From Clostridium pascui (GTDB lineage Bacteria > Bacillota > Clostridia > Clostridiales > Clostridiaceae), in contig NZ_JAFBDB010000005.1 in NCBI RefSeq assembly GCF_016908015.1, positions 62,001 through 126,000 of the forward strand: DNA of 64,000 nt, read 5' to 3'. Every line of letters starts with the position of its first letter. Position 1 is the first letter of the stretch. The notes beneath the pieces were generated by a model. It was not told the DNA's origin, did not search any database, and saw nothing but the letters and a program-made list of their open reading frames with translations. This document shows, piece after piece, positions 9,224 through 18,355 of this stretch. A program made the position numbers and the translations under genes.

Positions 9224-10349
9224 ATAAATTATATTTCAAAAGTATGTCCTTTTTAAATTCTCCATTTTCGTAAAATAATTCTCCATCAGCGTATATTTTG
9301 CCGCCATTTCTCATATCACAAAGCATATCCCAATGAATAGTGGATTTATTTTTTCCACCAGCTTCAGGCATAGAATCTCCTAATGCCATATGAATAGTTC
9401 CCCCTATTTTTTCATCAAAGAGCATATTTCTTGTAAACTTCTTTATACCATAATTTGTTCCTATGGCAACTTCTCCAAAGAAAGACGAACCTTCATCAGT
9501 GTTTATAAGCTCCTTTAAAAGTTCTTCTCCTTTTTTAGCTGTTGCTTCTACAACTTTTCCTTGCTCTACTTTAAGTACTATTCCCTCTATTTCCTTTCCA
9601 GCATATATACCAGGAAAACTAAAGGTTATAACTCCATTTATTCCATTCTCCACTGGTGACGTAAATATTTCTCCATCGGGAAAATTTGCCTTTCCATCAC
9701 AATTTATCCATTTTCTATTTTCTATATTTACCTTTATATCTGTTCCCTCAGAAATCATATGAAGCTCTTTTTTAGTATCTAAGTATCTTACCCATCTTTC
9801 CTGCTCTTTGCTTATCTTCTTCCATTCTGATACTGGATCATCATAATCTAAAAGTCCTGCGCCATATACAAAATCTTCATATTCAAAAATGTTCATGGAA
9901 GCCTCTTGAGCATCTGCATGGGTTGGAAATTGTGTTCCGCACCATCTAAGTGTTCCATCTCCACATCTTTCCGAATATATCCTTCTCCAGCTGGATGCAC
10001 CCTTTGAAGAATACTTTATTTTTTCTGATGGAATATTAGAATTAGCCTTAGTATTTTGACTTCCCCAAGCAGTTAACCATACATCTGCCTTTTCTATAGC
10101 ACATTTTTGTATGTAGTTTTCTTCCAGAAGCTGTTCATTTGATGCATGCTTAAGCTTTATATATTTTGTCTCCTGTGAGTCTATTAAAGTTTCTACATGA
10201 GCCCCTGCCTTTACAGCCTCCTTAACTACTTCTACCATCCATGGAGTTGCCACATCGTCACATTGCACTAGTACAAAATCTCCTGGCTTTACTTCTGTAG
10301 AATAATTCACTAAAAGCTTTGCTAATTTATTTAATCTTATATCTCCCAT
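9222..10349 (-). CDS. Aminopeptidase, M29 (AmpS/PepS) family
   Basis: 375 residues, usual for the family. The N-terminal KLAKLLVNYSTEVKPGDFVLVQCDD is the M29 signature region. The C-terminal metal site includes EVAIGTNYGI, DEKIGGTIHMALGDSMPEAGG and STIHWDMLCDMRNGGKI with the conserved E, H and D ligands. It is a cytosolic metalloaminopeptidase releasing N-terminal residues from peptides, fitting a peptide- and amino-acid-consuming life. Its ATG has AGGAGG 7 nt upstream; it is monocistronic with a shared terminator. Confidence 0.93.
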   Translation of the reverse strand: MGDIRLNKLAKLLVNYSTEVKPGDFVLVQCDDVATPWMVEVVKEAVKAGAHVETLIDSQETKYIKLKHASNEQLLEENYIQKCAIEKADVWLTAWGSQNTKANSNIPSEKIKYSSKGASSWRRIYSERCGDGTLRWCGTQFPTHADAQEASMNIFEYEDFVYGAGLLDYDDPVSEWKKISKEQERWVRYLDTKKELHMISEGTDIKVNIENRKWINCDGKANFPDGEIFTSPVENGINGVITFSFPGIYAGKEIEGIVLKVEQGKVVEATAKKGEELLKELINTDEGSSFFGEVAIGTNYGIKKFTRNMLFDEKIGGTIHMALGDSMPEAGGKNKSTIHWDMLCDMRNGGKIYADGELFYENGEFKKDILLKYNL

Positions 10350-10470
10350 ATTATTTCCTCCTAATTGAAATATTTCCCTATTATTTTATCATAAAAAAGA
10401 TTTTCACACTATAAATATACAAGATTTAGGTAATACTATACTTTACCGGAAGTTTTAAGGAGGTTTTAAT

Positions 10471-11856
10471 TTGAATATAGAGTTTTATGGAGCTGCTGGA
10501 TGTGTTACAGGCTCCTCACATATATTGCATATTAATGATAAGAAAATATTGCTAGACTGCGGTATGTTTCAAGGAAAAGACGAAAAAGAACGAAATAATA
10601 ATACATTTAGCTTCAACCCCCAGGATATAGACTTTGTAATATTAAGCCATGCCCATATAGATCACAGCGGAAGAATACCGATGCTTTATAAAGAAGGTTT
10701 TAAAGGAGAAATTTTATGCACTGAAGGCACAAAGGATTTGTGTAACATAATGCTCCAAGATAGCGGACACATTCAAGAAATGGAAACCGAATGGCTTAAC
10801 AGAAAACGCAGACGTAAAGCTCTGCCAGAGGTCACTCCCCTTTATACCGCAATTGATGCTAAAAAATCCATAGAATTATTTAAAGGCTGCACTTATAATG
10901 AGTGGATTGAGTTATTTGATGGATTTAAAATCAAATTTACCGATGCAGGACATATTTTAGGATCGGCCATAACTGAAATGTTGATAAATGAAAATAAACA
11001 TACAACTAAACTTGTTTACTCTGGTGATCTAGGAAATATAAATATACCTATTTTAAAAGACCCTACCTACATAGACAATGCAGATTATATTATTATGGAA
11101 ACCACCTACGGAGATAAACTTCATGGAGATGTATCTTATGATTTAAAAGAATTAGTTAATATAATACATAACACTGTAAACCGAGGAGGAAATATTATAA
11201 TCCCGTCCTTTGCAATAGGAAGGACTCAAGAAGTAATTTATGCATTAAATAACTATGTTGAGTCAGGAATTTTAAAAGGCATAAAGGTATATGTAGATAG
11301 CCCTTTAGCATCAGAATCTACAGAAGTATTTAAAAAGTATACAAATTATTTTGATACTGAGGCTTCAAAATTAGTTGACTCTGGTGATAATCCACTAGAA
11401 TTTACTGGTCTTACATTTACTAAGTCTCCTCAGGAATCTATGGATATAAATAATATTCAAAGTGGTGCTGTAATAATTTCCTCCAGCGGTATGTGCGATG
11501 CAGGAAGAATAAAACATCATCTTAAACACAATTTGTGGAGAGAAGAATGCTCAGTGGTATTTGTAGGCTATCAAGCGGAAGGAACTCTTGGGAAACGTAT
11601 ATTAAATGGAGATGAATTAGTAAAAATACTTGGAGATGAAATCGCAGTAAAAGCACATATATATAATTTACAAGGCCTTTCAGGCCATGCAGATAAAAAT
11701 GGACTTTTGAATTGGGTAAAAGGATTTAAAAATAAACCTAAGAATATATTTTTAGTTCATGGGGATGAAGAAGCACAGGAGAGTTTTTATAAAATACTTA
11801 ATGAAGAAGGATTTAATTCTCATATAGTTAAATTAGGAGAAGATGTATATGTATAA
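10471..11856 (+). CDS. MBL-fold beta-CASP RNA-processing exonuclease/endonuclease
   Basis: 461 residues from a TTG start behind GGAGG. The metallo-beta-lactamase motif SHAHIDHSGR lies near residue 60, with later DAGHILGSA and SGDLGN. Beta-CASP motifs follow (VDSPLASE; SSSGMCDAGRIKHHLKHNLW) and a terminal His motif GLSGHADKNGLLNW. This is the CPSF73-like group of bacterial proteins that also includes YtkP-type enzymes. It should cleave single-stranded RNA in the cytoplasm. Not RNase J, which is longer and more divergent. Confidence 0.88.
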   Translation: MNIEFYGAAGCVTGSSHILHINDKKILLDCGMFQGKDEKERNNNTFSFNPQDIDFVILSHAHIDHSGRIPMLYKEGFKGEILCTEGTKDLCNIMLQDSGHIQEMETEWLNRKRRRKALPEVTPLYTAIDAKKSIELFKGCTYNEWIELFDGFKIKFTDAGHILGSAITEMLINENKHTTKLVYSGDLGNINIPILKDPTYIDNADYIIMETTYGDKLHGDVSYDLKELVNIIHNTVNRGGNIIIPSFAIGRTQEVIYALNNYVESGILKGIKVYVDSPLASESTEVFKKYTNYFDTEASKLVDSGDNPLEFTGLTFTKSPQESMDINNIQSGAVIISSSGMCDAGRIKHHLKHNLWREECSVVFVGYQAEGTLGKRILNGDELVKILGDEIAVKAHIYNLQGLSGHADKNGLLNWVKGFKNKPKNIFLVHGDEEAQESFYKILNEEGFNSHIVKLGEDVYV

Positions 11857-11952
11857 ACTCTCCATATTTTGCTAATAATATTACCACTAAAGTAACTTAA
11901 TTCTTTATATTTACTTTAATACCACTTAATAAGTCATTATTCTTTCATTAGC

Positions 11953-11981
11953 TTGACAGGGAAATCATAGTATTATATGAT
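11953..11981 (+). promoter_or_regulatory. Near-consensus sigma-A promoter of the gltX leader
   Basis: TTGACA (11953-11958), 17-nt spacer, TATGAT (11976-11981). The transcript would start near 11988. Confidence 0.75.
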
Positions 11982-12002
11982 AGAATTGACTTAAAACCTA
12001 TC

Positions 12003-12042
12003 CCTTTCGTCCTTAATCTAAAGGATGAGAGGTTTTTGTTTT
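12003..12042 (+). terminator. Terminator-like hairpin in the gltX 5' leader (possible attenuator)
   Basis: A 12-bp stem (CCTTTCGTCCTT / AAGGATGAGAGG, two G-T pairs), a 6-nt loop and then TTTTTGTTTT. It lies about 15 nt after the predicted transcription start and 60 nt before the gltX ATG. It would stop most transcripts unless read-through is controlled. Confidence 0.7.
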
Positions 12043-12101
12043 ACTGAATTTTTAAGTCCTTTATGGATTAAAATATTTATACAATAGGGAGTTGAAAAAC
12101 T

Positions 12102-13562
12102 ATGGATGGAAAAAAAGTAAGAACTAGATTTGCTCCAAGTCCAACCGGATACATGCATGTTGGTAACCTTAGAACAGCACTTTATGCCTATCTAATTGCT
12201 AAACATGATGGAGGAGATTTTTTATTAAGAGTTGAGGATACGGATCAAGAAAGACAAGTAGAGGGTGCTCTAGAAGTAATTTATAACACATTAAATGTAA
12301 CAGGTCTTCATCATGATGAAGGTCCAGATGTAGGCGGTCCTGTAGGTCCTTATATTCAAAGTGAAAGAAAACCTATTTACATGGAATATGCTAAAAAGCT
12401 TATAGATAAAGGCGATGCTTATTATTGCTTCTGTGACAAAGAAAGAATTGATATGCTTAGACAAAATTCAGAAGCTCTAAATAGACCTTTTAAATATGAC
12501 AAACATTGTCTTCACCTATCAAAGGAAGAAATAGATGAAAAGATAAAGTCCGGCGTTCCATTTGTTATAAGACAAAATAATCCTTCCACTGGAACTACTA
12601 CTTTTGAAGATGAGCTTTACGGAAAGGTTACAGTAGAAAACAATGAACTTGATGATATGATACTTTTAAAATCTGATGGTTTTCCAACTTATAACTTTGC
12701 TAATGTAGTAGATGATCATCTTATGAATATAACTCATGTAGTTAGAGGCACAGAATATTTATCTTCTTCCCCAAAATATAATCGTTTATATGATGCTTTT
12801 GGCTGGAATGTACCAAAATATATTCATTGTCCTCCAATAATGAGAGATGCCCACAATAAATTAAGTAAAAGAAAAGGAGATGCTTCCTTCGAAGATTTAC
12901 TTGAACTAGGATACCTAAAAGATGCTATATTAAACTATATAGCCCTACTTGGTTGGAATCCAGGAACTACTCAAGAAATATTTAATTTAGAAGAACTTAT
13001 AGAAAAGTTTGACTACACTCACATAAATAAAGCACCTGCAATATTTGATATTGTAAAACTTAGATGGATGAATTCAGAATATATAAAGATGCTTCCTGTA
13101 GAAGAATTCCATAAGATGGCTCTTCCATATTACAATCAAGTTATTAAAAAAGACTTAGATTTAATGAAGCTTAGTGAACTTTTACACACTAGAACAGAGG
13201 TGTTAAGCGAAATACCTGGCCAAATTGATTTCTTTGAAGAAATGCCAGATTATTCTCCAGAATTATATATTCATAAGAAGATGAAAACTAATTATGAAAA
13301 TTCTCTAGTAAGTCTTGAAAAAGCCCTTCCTATATTAGAAGGACTAGATAACTGGGACTTAACTTCTATCCATGATTCCATGATGGATTTAGTTAAGCAA
13401 TTAGAAGTTAAAAACGGAGTAGTTCTTTGGCCAATTAGAACTGCAGTTTCAGGAAAACAATTTACTCCTGGTGGAGCTTTTGAAATAGCTGAAATACTTG
13501 GCAAAGAAGAATCTTTAAGAAGAATTAGAATAGGAATCGAAAAGTTAAAAGAAGTTCAATAA
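12102..13562 (+). CDS. gltX: Glutamyl-tRNA synthetase
   Basis: 486 residues. Class I synthetase signatures are present: [20 protein letters not shown] (HIGH-type, HVGN) at the N terminus and KLSKRKGD (KMSKS-type) near residue 250. The alpha-helical anticodon-binding domain follows, including [10 protein letters not shown]. It charges tRNA-Glu (and tRNA-Gln in bacteria that use the amidotransferase route). The gene has a consensus promoter followed by a terminator-like hairpin in its leader, suggesting control by read-through, and its own terminator downstream. A GGGAG site precedes the ATG. Confidence 0.96.
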   Translation: MDGKKVRTRFAPSPTGYMHVGNLRTALYAYLIAKHDGGDFLLRVEDTDQERQVEGALEVIYNTLNVTGLHHDEGPDVGGPVGPYIQSERKPIYMEYAKKLIDKGDAYYCFCDKERIDMLRQNSEALNRPFKYDKHCLHLSKEEIDEKIKSGVPFVIRQNNPSTGTTTFEDELYGKVTVENNELDDMILLKSDGFPTYNFANVVDDHLMNITHVVRGTEYLSSSPKYNRLYDAFGWNVPKYIHCPPIMRDAHNKLSKRKGDASFEDLLELGYLKDAILNYIALLGWNPGTTQEIFNLEELIEKFDYTHINKAPAIFDIVKLRWMNSEYIKMLPVEEFHKMALPYYNQVIKKDLDLMKLSELLHTRTEVLSEIPGQIDFFEEMPDYSPELYIHKKMKTNYENSLVSLEKALPILEGLDNWDLTSIHDSMMDLVKQLEVKNGVVLWPIRTAVSGKQFTPGGAFEIAEILGKEESLRRIRIGIEKLKEVQ

Positions 13563-13566
13563 AATG

Positions 13567-13598
13567 AAAAGCCTCCTTAATTTTTAAGGAGACTTTTT
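13567..13598 (+). terminator. Intrinsic terminator after gltX
   Basis: AAAAGcCTCCTTAA / TTAAGGAGaCTTTTT hairpin directly after the stop. The T-run abuts the end of the converging gene. Confidence 0.85.
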
Positions 13599-14265
13599 AC
13601 TCTTTAGGGGAAACCTCGCTAGACACATACTTTTCCCAAGTAATATACATATAAAATAAGCTTACTACGTCCTGCTCATTATAAAGAAGTATCTTTTCCT
13701 TTTTCTCAGTTGGCATTCGATTTATATACTCTCTATCCTTTATTACTTTTCCAAAGGTTTTAGCAAGATTTTGCCCACTTATAAGCTCACTTTCTCTTTC
13801 TATATCAAATTCCTTTTCTAATGCCTTAAGACCTATATTTACACCTTTGCACTTTTCATATTCCTTTTGCAAATCTATATGAGTAAAATATTCTTCTAAA
13901 TTAAGATTTAATTTATATTTATTCATAAGATAGTTTATTACAGTAAAATCATTGTTTCCTGAAAAAGTAACAATATATCTTTTCCCTTTATTTTCATATA
14001 AATTCACAAAATATTTTTTAGCTAACCTTAAAATTTCTAAGGAGTCAGCTTTATTTTCTATCATATATTGAGTAGTGTTTAAAACTTGCTTTTCTTCATC
14101 ATAATAGCTGCATCCAAACACTCCTATACATATAGGTTTTTTATATACATAATGTTCTAAGTCAAAAAATACTGCTTTTTTAAATATGGATTCTTTTGCA
14201 TTTATTTTTAAAGCCATATCTTCATTTATTTCTTCAACCTTTTGTGTATTTTCTCTTACAATCAT
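13597..14265 (-). CDS. RNase H-fold (DEDD-type) exonuclease-like protein
   Basis: 222 residues from the ATG at 14265 (a GTG at 14274 is an alternative). DEDDy-type signs are AVFFDLEHYVY (D-x-E), FSGNNDFTVINYL and LYNEQDVVSLFYMY (final Asp), spaced as in YprB-like RNase H-superfamily proteins. It probably acts on nucleic acid ends; the substrate is unknown. A paralogue of similar layout is encoded at 17470. It precedes nothing in operon order and follows the HAD phosphatase gene by 35 nt, so the two are probably co-transcribed. Confidence 0.7.
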   Translation of the reverse strand: MIVRENTQKVEEINEDMALKINAKESIFKKAVFFDLEHYVYKKPICIGVFGCSYYDEEKQVLNTTQYMIENKADSLEILRLAKKYFVNLYENKGKRYIVTFSGNNDFTVINYLMNKYKLNLNLEEYFTHIDLQKEYEKCKGVNIGLKALEKEFDIERESELISGQNLAKTFGKVIKDREYINRMPTEKKEKILLYNEQDVVSLFYMYITWEKYVSSEVSPKE

Positions 14266-14300
14266 AAACTCCACTCTTTCTAGATTATTTATCTTAACTT

Positions 14301-15035
14301 TTACATATTTAATATATCTAAGCAGTCAGTACTTATGTTATAAACACTGTCTTTTCTTTCAACTATTATCTTTATCTTGCTTCTTACCTCTTCATTACTC
14401 ATAACCTTTTTTAATAGTTCTTTAGTTGGATTTACACAAATGGGATACTTTATCATTTGAAACATAGAAAAGTCTCCAGCTGTATCTCCATAGGCATAAC
14501 TTGCATTTAAGTCTATATCATAAAGATCTTTCAACTCATTTATGGCTCTTTTTTTATTTACGCTGTCCCACATAGGTATAACTTCTCCGGTATATATTCC
14601 TTCTTCATTTAACTTATAAATTGTGCCTCTATAATCATCAAATCCATGTTTAACGCTCATTTCTTTTACAAGCTCAATAGGACTTCCCGAAACCGTTACA
14701 ACCACATGACCTTGGCTTCTATGCCATTTTATTCTGTCACGAGTAAAAGTATATACTCTATCTCCCTTTTGTTCTATTACATTTTTAGCTATATATTCTA
14801 CCTGATATTTTGGAAGACCTTTCACTGCTTCTATATAAATACTAGCCATTTTTAATAAATAATCATCATAATTTCCTTCTCTTTTATCCCACTTTACATA
14901 TTCAGGCTTTACTTCTTTGTACCATCTATCTTGAGAAATTATTTCATATTTTATAAGTTTTTTAAATAGTTCTGTAATTAACCCTTCTCTATAAAGAGTA
15001 CCATCTATATCAAAAAACGCTGCTACCTTCTTCAT
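14301..15035 (-). CDS. HAD-superfamily IB hydrolase (SerB-like phosphatase)
   Basis: 244 residues from the ATG at 15035, which has GGGAGG 7 nt upstream. HAD motifs are FFDIDGTLYR (nucleophile and acid/base Asp), VVVTVSGSPIELV (motif II Ser) and YAYGDTAGDFSMF (motif IV). It belongs to the HAD-IB group with phosphoserine phosphatase and related enzymes; the substrate cannot be fixed. A helical cap lies between motifs I and II. It is likely in one transcript with the RNase H-fold gene downstream. Confidence 0.85.
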   Translation of the reverse strand: MKKVAAFFDIDGTLYREGLITELFKKLIKYEIISQDRWYKEVKPEYVKWDKREGNYDDYLLKMASIYIEAVKGLPKYQVEYIAKNVIEQKGDRVYTFTRDRIKWHRSQGHVVVTVSGSPIELVKEMSVKHGFDDYRGTIYKLNEEGIYTGEVIPMWDSVNKKRAINELKDLYDIDLNASYAYGDTAGDFSMFQMIKYPICVNPTKELLKKVMSNEEVRSKIKIIVERKDSVYNISTDCLDILNM

Positions 15036-15215
15036 ATTCATACCTCCCTGCAATCAATATTTTAATTATTATAGACAAGTTATTTTTACTTAAAAAGTAT
15101 ATATTTCCAATTTACTTTTTATTATACCCTTTACTAAAGTATTTGTAAAATATATAGATTTTAATACTTTAAATACATATTTTTTATGAAATGCTTTACT
15201 AAGATAAAATTTATA

Positions 15216-15244
15216 TTGACATTCACCCCCTATGGTGGTATATT
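15216..15244 (+). promoter_or_regulatory. feoA promoter
   Basis: TTGACA (15216-15221), 17-nt spacer, TATATT (15239-15244). The spacer contains a small CACC...GGTG dyad. Confidence 0.75.
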
Positions 15245-15249
15245 AAGGT

Positions 15250-15271
15250 TGAGAATGATAATAGTTATCAA
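15250..15271 (+). promoter_or_regulatory. Fur box overlapping the feoA transcription start
   Basis: GAGAATGATAATAGTTATCA closely matches the GATAATGATAATCATTATC Fur consensus. The 7-1-7 dyad TGATAAT-A-GTTATCA is at 15256-15270. It lies just downstream of the -10 box, where bound Fe-Fur would block transcription. Confidence 0.85.
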
Positions 15272-15286
15272 CGAGGAGTGGATAAT

Positions 15287-15553
15287 ATGTGTATTATAGA
15301 TTTAAAACCTGGAGAAAAGGCTTGTATAGAAAATGTTTGTGGAAATGAAAAATTAGCAAAACGTCTTTTATCATTAGGTTGCATTGCAGGAACAGAAGTT
15401 TGTTTGAAAAACAAGGCACCATTTGGTGATCCTATAATTATAAATTTTAGAGGTTTTGATTTAGCAATAAGAAAAAATGATGCTAAAAATATACTTGTAA
15501 GAGGAATAGAATATAAGGAGGCAGTTTATGATAAATGCAGCATTGTTGGGTAA
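15287..15553 (+). CDS. feoA: Ferrous iron transport protein A
   Basis: 88 residues from the ATG at 15287, which has GAGGAG 8 nt upstream; a GTG at 15278 overlaps that site and is unlikely. It has the SH3-like FeoA fold pattern: DLKPGEKACIENVCGNEKLAKRLLSLGCIAGTEV, then FGDPIIINFRGFDLAIRKNDAKNI. It is a cytosolic partner of FeoB. Its end overlaps the feoB start by 26 nt, so translation is probably coupled. Controlled by the Fur box just upstream. Confidence 0.93.
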   Translation: MCIIDLKPGEKACIENVCGNEKLAKRLLSLGCIAGTEVCLKNKAPFGDPIIINFRGFDLAIRKNDAKNILVRGIEYKEAVYDKCSIVG

Positions 15554-17291
15554 TCCTAACGTAGGTAAGACTTCTCTCTTTAACGCACTAACTGGTTCCA
15601 ATCAGTACGTAGGAAATTGGCCCGGAGTAACGGTTGAGAAAAAAGAGGGTTATTTAGATACTAATGTTAAAATAGTAGATCTTCCTGGTATATATGCCAT
15701 GGATACCTATTCTAATGAGGAAAAAGTATCAAAGGAATTTCTTTTAAATGGTGATGTAGATGTAATATTAAACATTGTAGATGCTTCTAATTTACAAAGG
15801 AACTTATATCTTACCCTTCAATTAAAAGAATTTAACAAACCTATTGTATTGATATTAAATATGGTAGATATAATCAACGAAAGAGGAATAAAAATAAATT
15901 ATGATGCTTTAGGCAAGGCATTAGGCGTACAAGTAATTCCAATATCAGCTTCTAAAAATATAGGTATAGATGAGTTGAAATTACTGCTAAAAAGCGGTAC
16001 TTTTTTTAAAAGCAATAATGATAATGACTATCAGTTTCAGAACGAATCCCAAGCATATGCTTTTATTGATGAAGTGCTAAATAAAGTAACAGTATCTCCT
16101 AAAAAAAATAATCAAAATATCGGTAAAGCTATAGATAAGATTGTTTTAAATAAGTTTTTAGCTTATCCTATTTTTTTAGGGCTATTATATTTAATATTTG
16201 AATTCACATTTACTTGGGTAGGAAACCCCCTAGCTGATGTTCTAGATGGTCTTTTAAACGATAAATTTGTACCATTTGTAGAAATGGTACTTTCCAGTAC
16301 AAGCCCTTGGTTCCAATCATTAATAATTGATGGAATAATTGGCGGTGTTGGTTCAGTAATAGTGTTCTTGCCAGTTATACTTGCTCTTTTCCTTGGAATT
16401 TCTTTCTTAGAAGACAGCGGATATATGGCTCGTGCAGCTTTTATAATGGACAAATTTATGAGAAGCATGGGACTTTCAGGAAAGGCGTTTATTCCCCTTA
16501 TAGTTGGTTTTGGATGTTCAGTTCCTGCAATAATGACAGCTAGAACTTTAGAAAGCGAAAAGGATAGAAAACTTACAGCACTAATAGTCCCACTTATGTC
16601 CTGTAATGCAAGACTTCCTGTATATGGTCTTTTTGCAGCAGCATTTTTCCCTGGACATGAAAGCTTATTGGTATTTTCTTTATATCTTTTAGGCATATTT
16701 ATAGCTTTTATTATAGGTATAATATTTAAAAATACATTATTTAAAAAAGATGAAGAACCATTTATACTTGAATTACCTGAGTATAAACTTCCTACACTTA
16801 AAAACTTAGCTCTGCATACTTGGGATAAAGGAAAAGGATTTTTAAGAAAAGCTGGTACTATAATATTTTCAATCTCAATTATAGTTTGGATATTATCTAA
16901 TTTTAACATGCAAGGTATGACTGATATGAATAACAGTTTACTTGCTTCTATCGGTAAGTTTATAAGTCCTATTTTCAGCCCTCTAGGCTTTGGAAACTGG
17001 GAAGCTTCAGTTTCACTTCTTACAGGTTTTATGGCTAAAGAAGTTATAATTGGTTCCATGGGAGTAATATATGGCGGAGACTTAATGAGTATACTTCCTC
17101 AGCATTTTAACTTTGTAACTGCTTATACATTTTTAGTATTTGTTCTTCTTTACACTCCATGCGTTTCAGTTATAGCTACAATGAAGAAGGAATACGGGAA
17201 TAAAATGGCTATCTTCTCCATGGTATATCAATTTGTTTTAGCTTGGATTATATCTTTTATAACATACCTAATTCTAAATGTTATATTTTAG
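15528..17291 (+). CDS. feoB: Ferrous iron transporter B (GTPase-permease)
   Basis: 587 residues. The N-terminal G domain has G1 GNPNVGKTSLFN, a G2-region Thr in WPGVTVEKKEG, G3 DLPGIY and G4 NMVD. A GDI-like helical part follows, then a permease with two Gate motifs (ARAAFIMDKFMR, GFGCSVPAIMTART) and repeated membrane helices. It imports Fe2+ across the cytoplasmic membrane under anaerobic conditions. The ATG has AAGGAGG 6 nt upstream, inside feoA. It is shorter than E. coli FeoB but normal for clostridial forms. Confidence 0.95.
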   Translation: MINAALLGNPNVGKTSLFNALTGSNQYVGNWPGVTVEKKEGYLDTNVKIVDLPGIYAMDTYSNEEKVSKEFLLNGDVDVILNIVDASNLQRNLYLTLQLKEFNKPIVLILNMVDIINERGIKINYDALGKALGVQVIPISASKNIGIDELKLLLKSGTFFKSNNDNDYQFQNESQAYAFIDEVLNKVTVSPKKNNQNIGKAIDKIVLNKFLAYPIFLGLLYLIFEFTFTWVGNPLADVLDGLLNDKFVPFVEMVLSSTSPWFQSLIIDGIIGGVGSVIVFLPVILALFLGISFLEDSGYMARAAFIMDKFMRSMGLSGKAFIPLIVGFGCSVPAIMTARTLESEKDRKLTALIVPLMSCNARLPVYGLFAAAFFPGHESLLVFSLYLLGIFIAFIIGIIFKNTLFKKDEEPFILELPEYKLPTLKNLALHTWDKGKGFLRKAGTIIFSISIIVWILSNFNMQGMTDMNNSLLASIGKFISPIFSPLGFGNWEASVSLLTGFMAKEVIIGSMGVIYGGDLMSILPQHFNFVTAYTFLVFVLLYTPCVSVIATMKKEYGNKMAIFSMVYQFVLAWIISFITYLILNVIF

Positions 17292-17303
17292 GTGGTGAAA
17301 AGT

Positions 17304-17444
17304 ATGATTATTCAATATATCATTACAGCAGCAATTGTGGGCTCTGCTGTGTATATACTTTATAAAAATATAAAAAATAAAGGTCAAGGAAAGTGCGACT
17401 GCGGTAGTTGCTCTTCCCACTGCCCTAGTTACAAAAAGAGGTAA
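17304..17444 (+). CDS. FeoB-associated Cys-rich membrane peptide
   Basis: 46 residues: one N-terminal membrane helix (IIQYIITAAIVGSAVYILY) followed by a basic linker and the Cys cluster CDCGSCSSHC. It starts 12 nt after feoB behind GGTGG. Small proteins of this build, one helix plus a CxCxxCxxxC tail, are commonly found right after feoB in Firmicutes and are annotated as FeoB-associated; the exact role (iron handling or FeoB assembly) is not known. It ends in the operon terminator. Confidence 0.85.
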   Translation: MIIQYIITAAIVGSAVYILYKNIKNKGQGKCDCGSCSSHCPSYKKR

Positions 17445-17472
17445 TAGTGATATTTCACTATTACCTCTTTTA
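17434..17472. terminator. Terminator of the feo operon (bidirectional)
   Basis: AAAAGAGGTAATAGTGA / TCACTATTACCTCTTTT, a 17-bp stem with a 4-nt loop. It overlaps the last codons of the Cys-rich peptide gene and the stop of the converging gene at 17470. Confidence 0.9.
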
Positions 17473-18264
17473 ATAACTATTTTTTATTATTGTCATCAAT
17501 TCTTCTATATCTATATTTCCCCTTAGCAAGCAGTCAATAACCTTGCCTGCAGATTTTTTAGATATCTTTTGTACATCACAGGGAATTTCAATATTGTTTT
17601 TTTTAATCAAATACTGGAGATACTTGTACTGCTTTTCTGTTATAATATCATCTCTTCTTAAATCATCTTCATCAATCTTGGACACAATTTGAAACAGCTT
17701 GGGCAAATTTAGTACATCTTCAAAATTATGAAGCATGATTGTTTCTCTTAACTCTTCTCCGGGTTCTTGTAAATATTTATAATATAAATCGATGCTTATT
17801 CCGCCATCAATTAAATCTTTCCTTTGTATACCAATAAATTTTTCAACGGTTTTTAAATTACATCTCTCTATACCAAGCTTTTTATAGTAAGGTCGTATCA
17901 TTCTATATAAATCCACATGGTTATCAGGCATTATATAATTTATATTATGTTTTGTAAGCTTTATCTTAATAAATGGTTCATCAAAAGCTTTCCCATTATA
18001 GGAGCACCATGTATTAAAACCTTCAATGTCTTTTTGGAATTGCATTAGTATATCTTTTTCTTCTTGCAAGTTTTCTGCAAAATATTGCTTAACATAAAAG
18101 GTGCTTTTTTCAGAAAACCATCCTAAAGAAATAAGCATAATGCAATCCTTTTCTTTGTCAAATCCCGTAGTCTCTATATCAAAGTAAGCCATATTTTCCA
18201 TATCATATTTATAAAATATATCAGGTTTTAGATCAATTGTTTCTTCCCGAGTTCTTATATACAT
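17470..18264 (-). CDS. YprB-like RNase H-superfamily exonuclease domain protein
   Basis: 264 residues from the ATG at 18264, preceded by GGAGGAG. DEDD-type motifs are MAYFDIETTGFD (D-x-E), YNGKAFDEPFIK and LHNFEDVLNL. A C-terminal helical extension follows (DDLRRDDIITEKQYKYLQYLIKK... KISKKSAGKVIDCLL). It matches the ribonuclease-H-like domain of B. subtilis YprB. Probably a 3'-5' nuclease on RNA or DNA; the substrate is unknown. It lies downstream of argS by 90 nt and may be read from the same T-box-controlled transcript. Confidence 0.8.
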   Translation of the reverse strand: MYIRTREETIDLKPDIFYKYDMENMAYFDIETTGFDKEKDCIMLISLGWFSEKSTFYVKQYFAENLQEEKDILMQFQKDIEGFNTWCSYNGKAFDEPFIKIKLTKHNINYIMPDNHVDLYRMIRPYYKKLGIERCNLKTVEKFIGIQRKDLIDGGISIDLYYKYLQEPGEELRETIMLHNFEDVLNLPKLFQIVSKIDEDDLRRDDIITEKQYKYLQYLIKKNNIEIPCDVQKISKKSAGKVIDCLLRGNIDIEELMTIIKNSY

Positions 18265-18355
18265 TACTCTCCTCCAAACCAAAGCAACCCTTACTTATAC
18301 AAATGCATGTAGTACCCTCTTAATAAGTTAAGTACTACATGCACAATATTTATAC

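Noticed and set aside
12003-12042. T-box before gltX
   Set aside because: No TGGNACCGCG-type sequence, the leader is far too short for stem I, and nothing resembling the argS T-box is present.
16163-17059. 298-codon open frame antisense to feoB
   Set aside because: It mirrors the codon pattern of feoB, has no ribosome site and no recognisable protein features; a shadow of a long membrane-protein gene.
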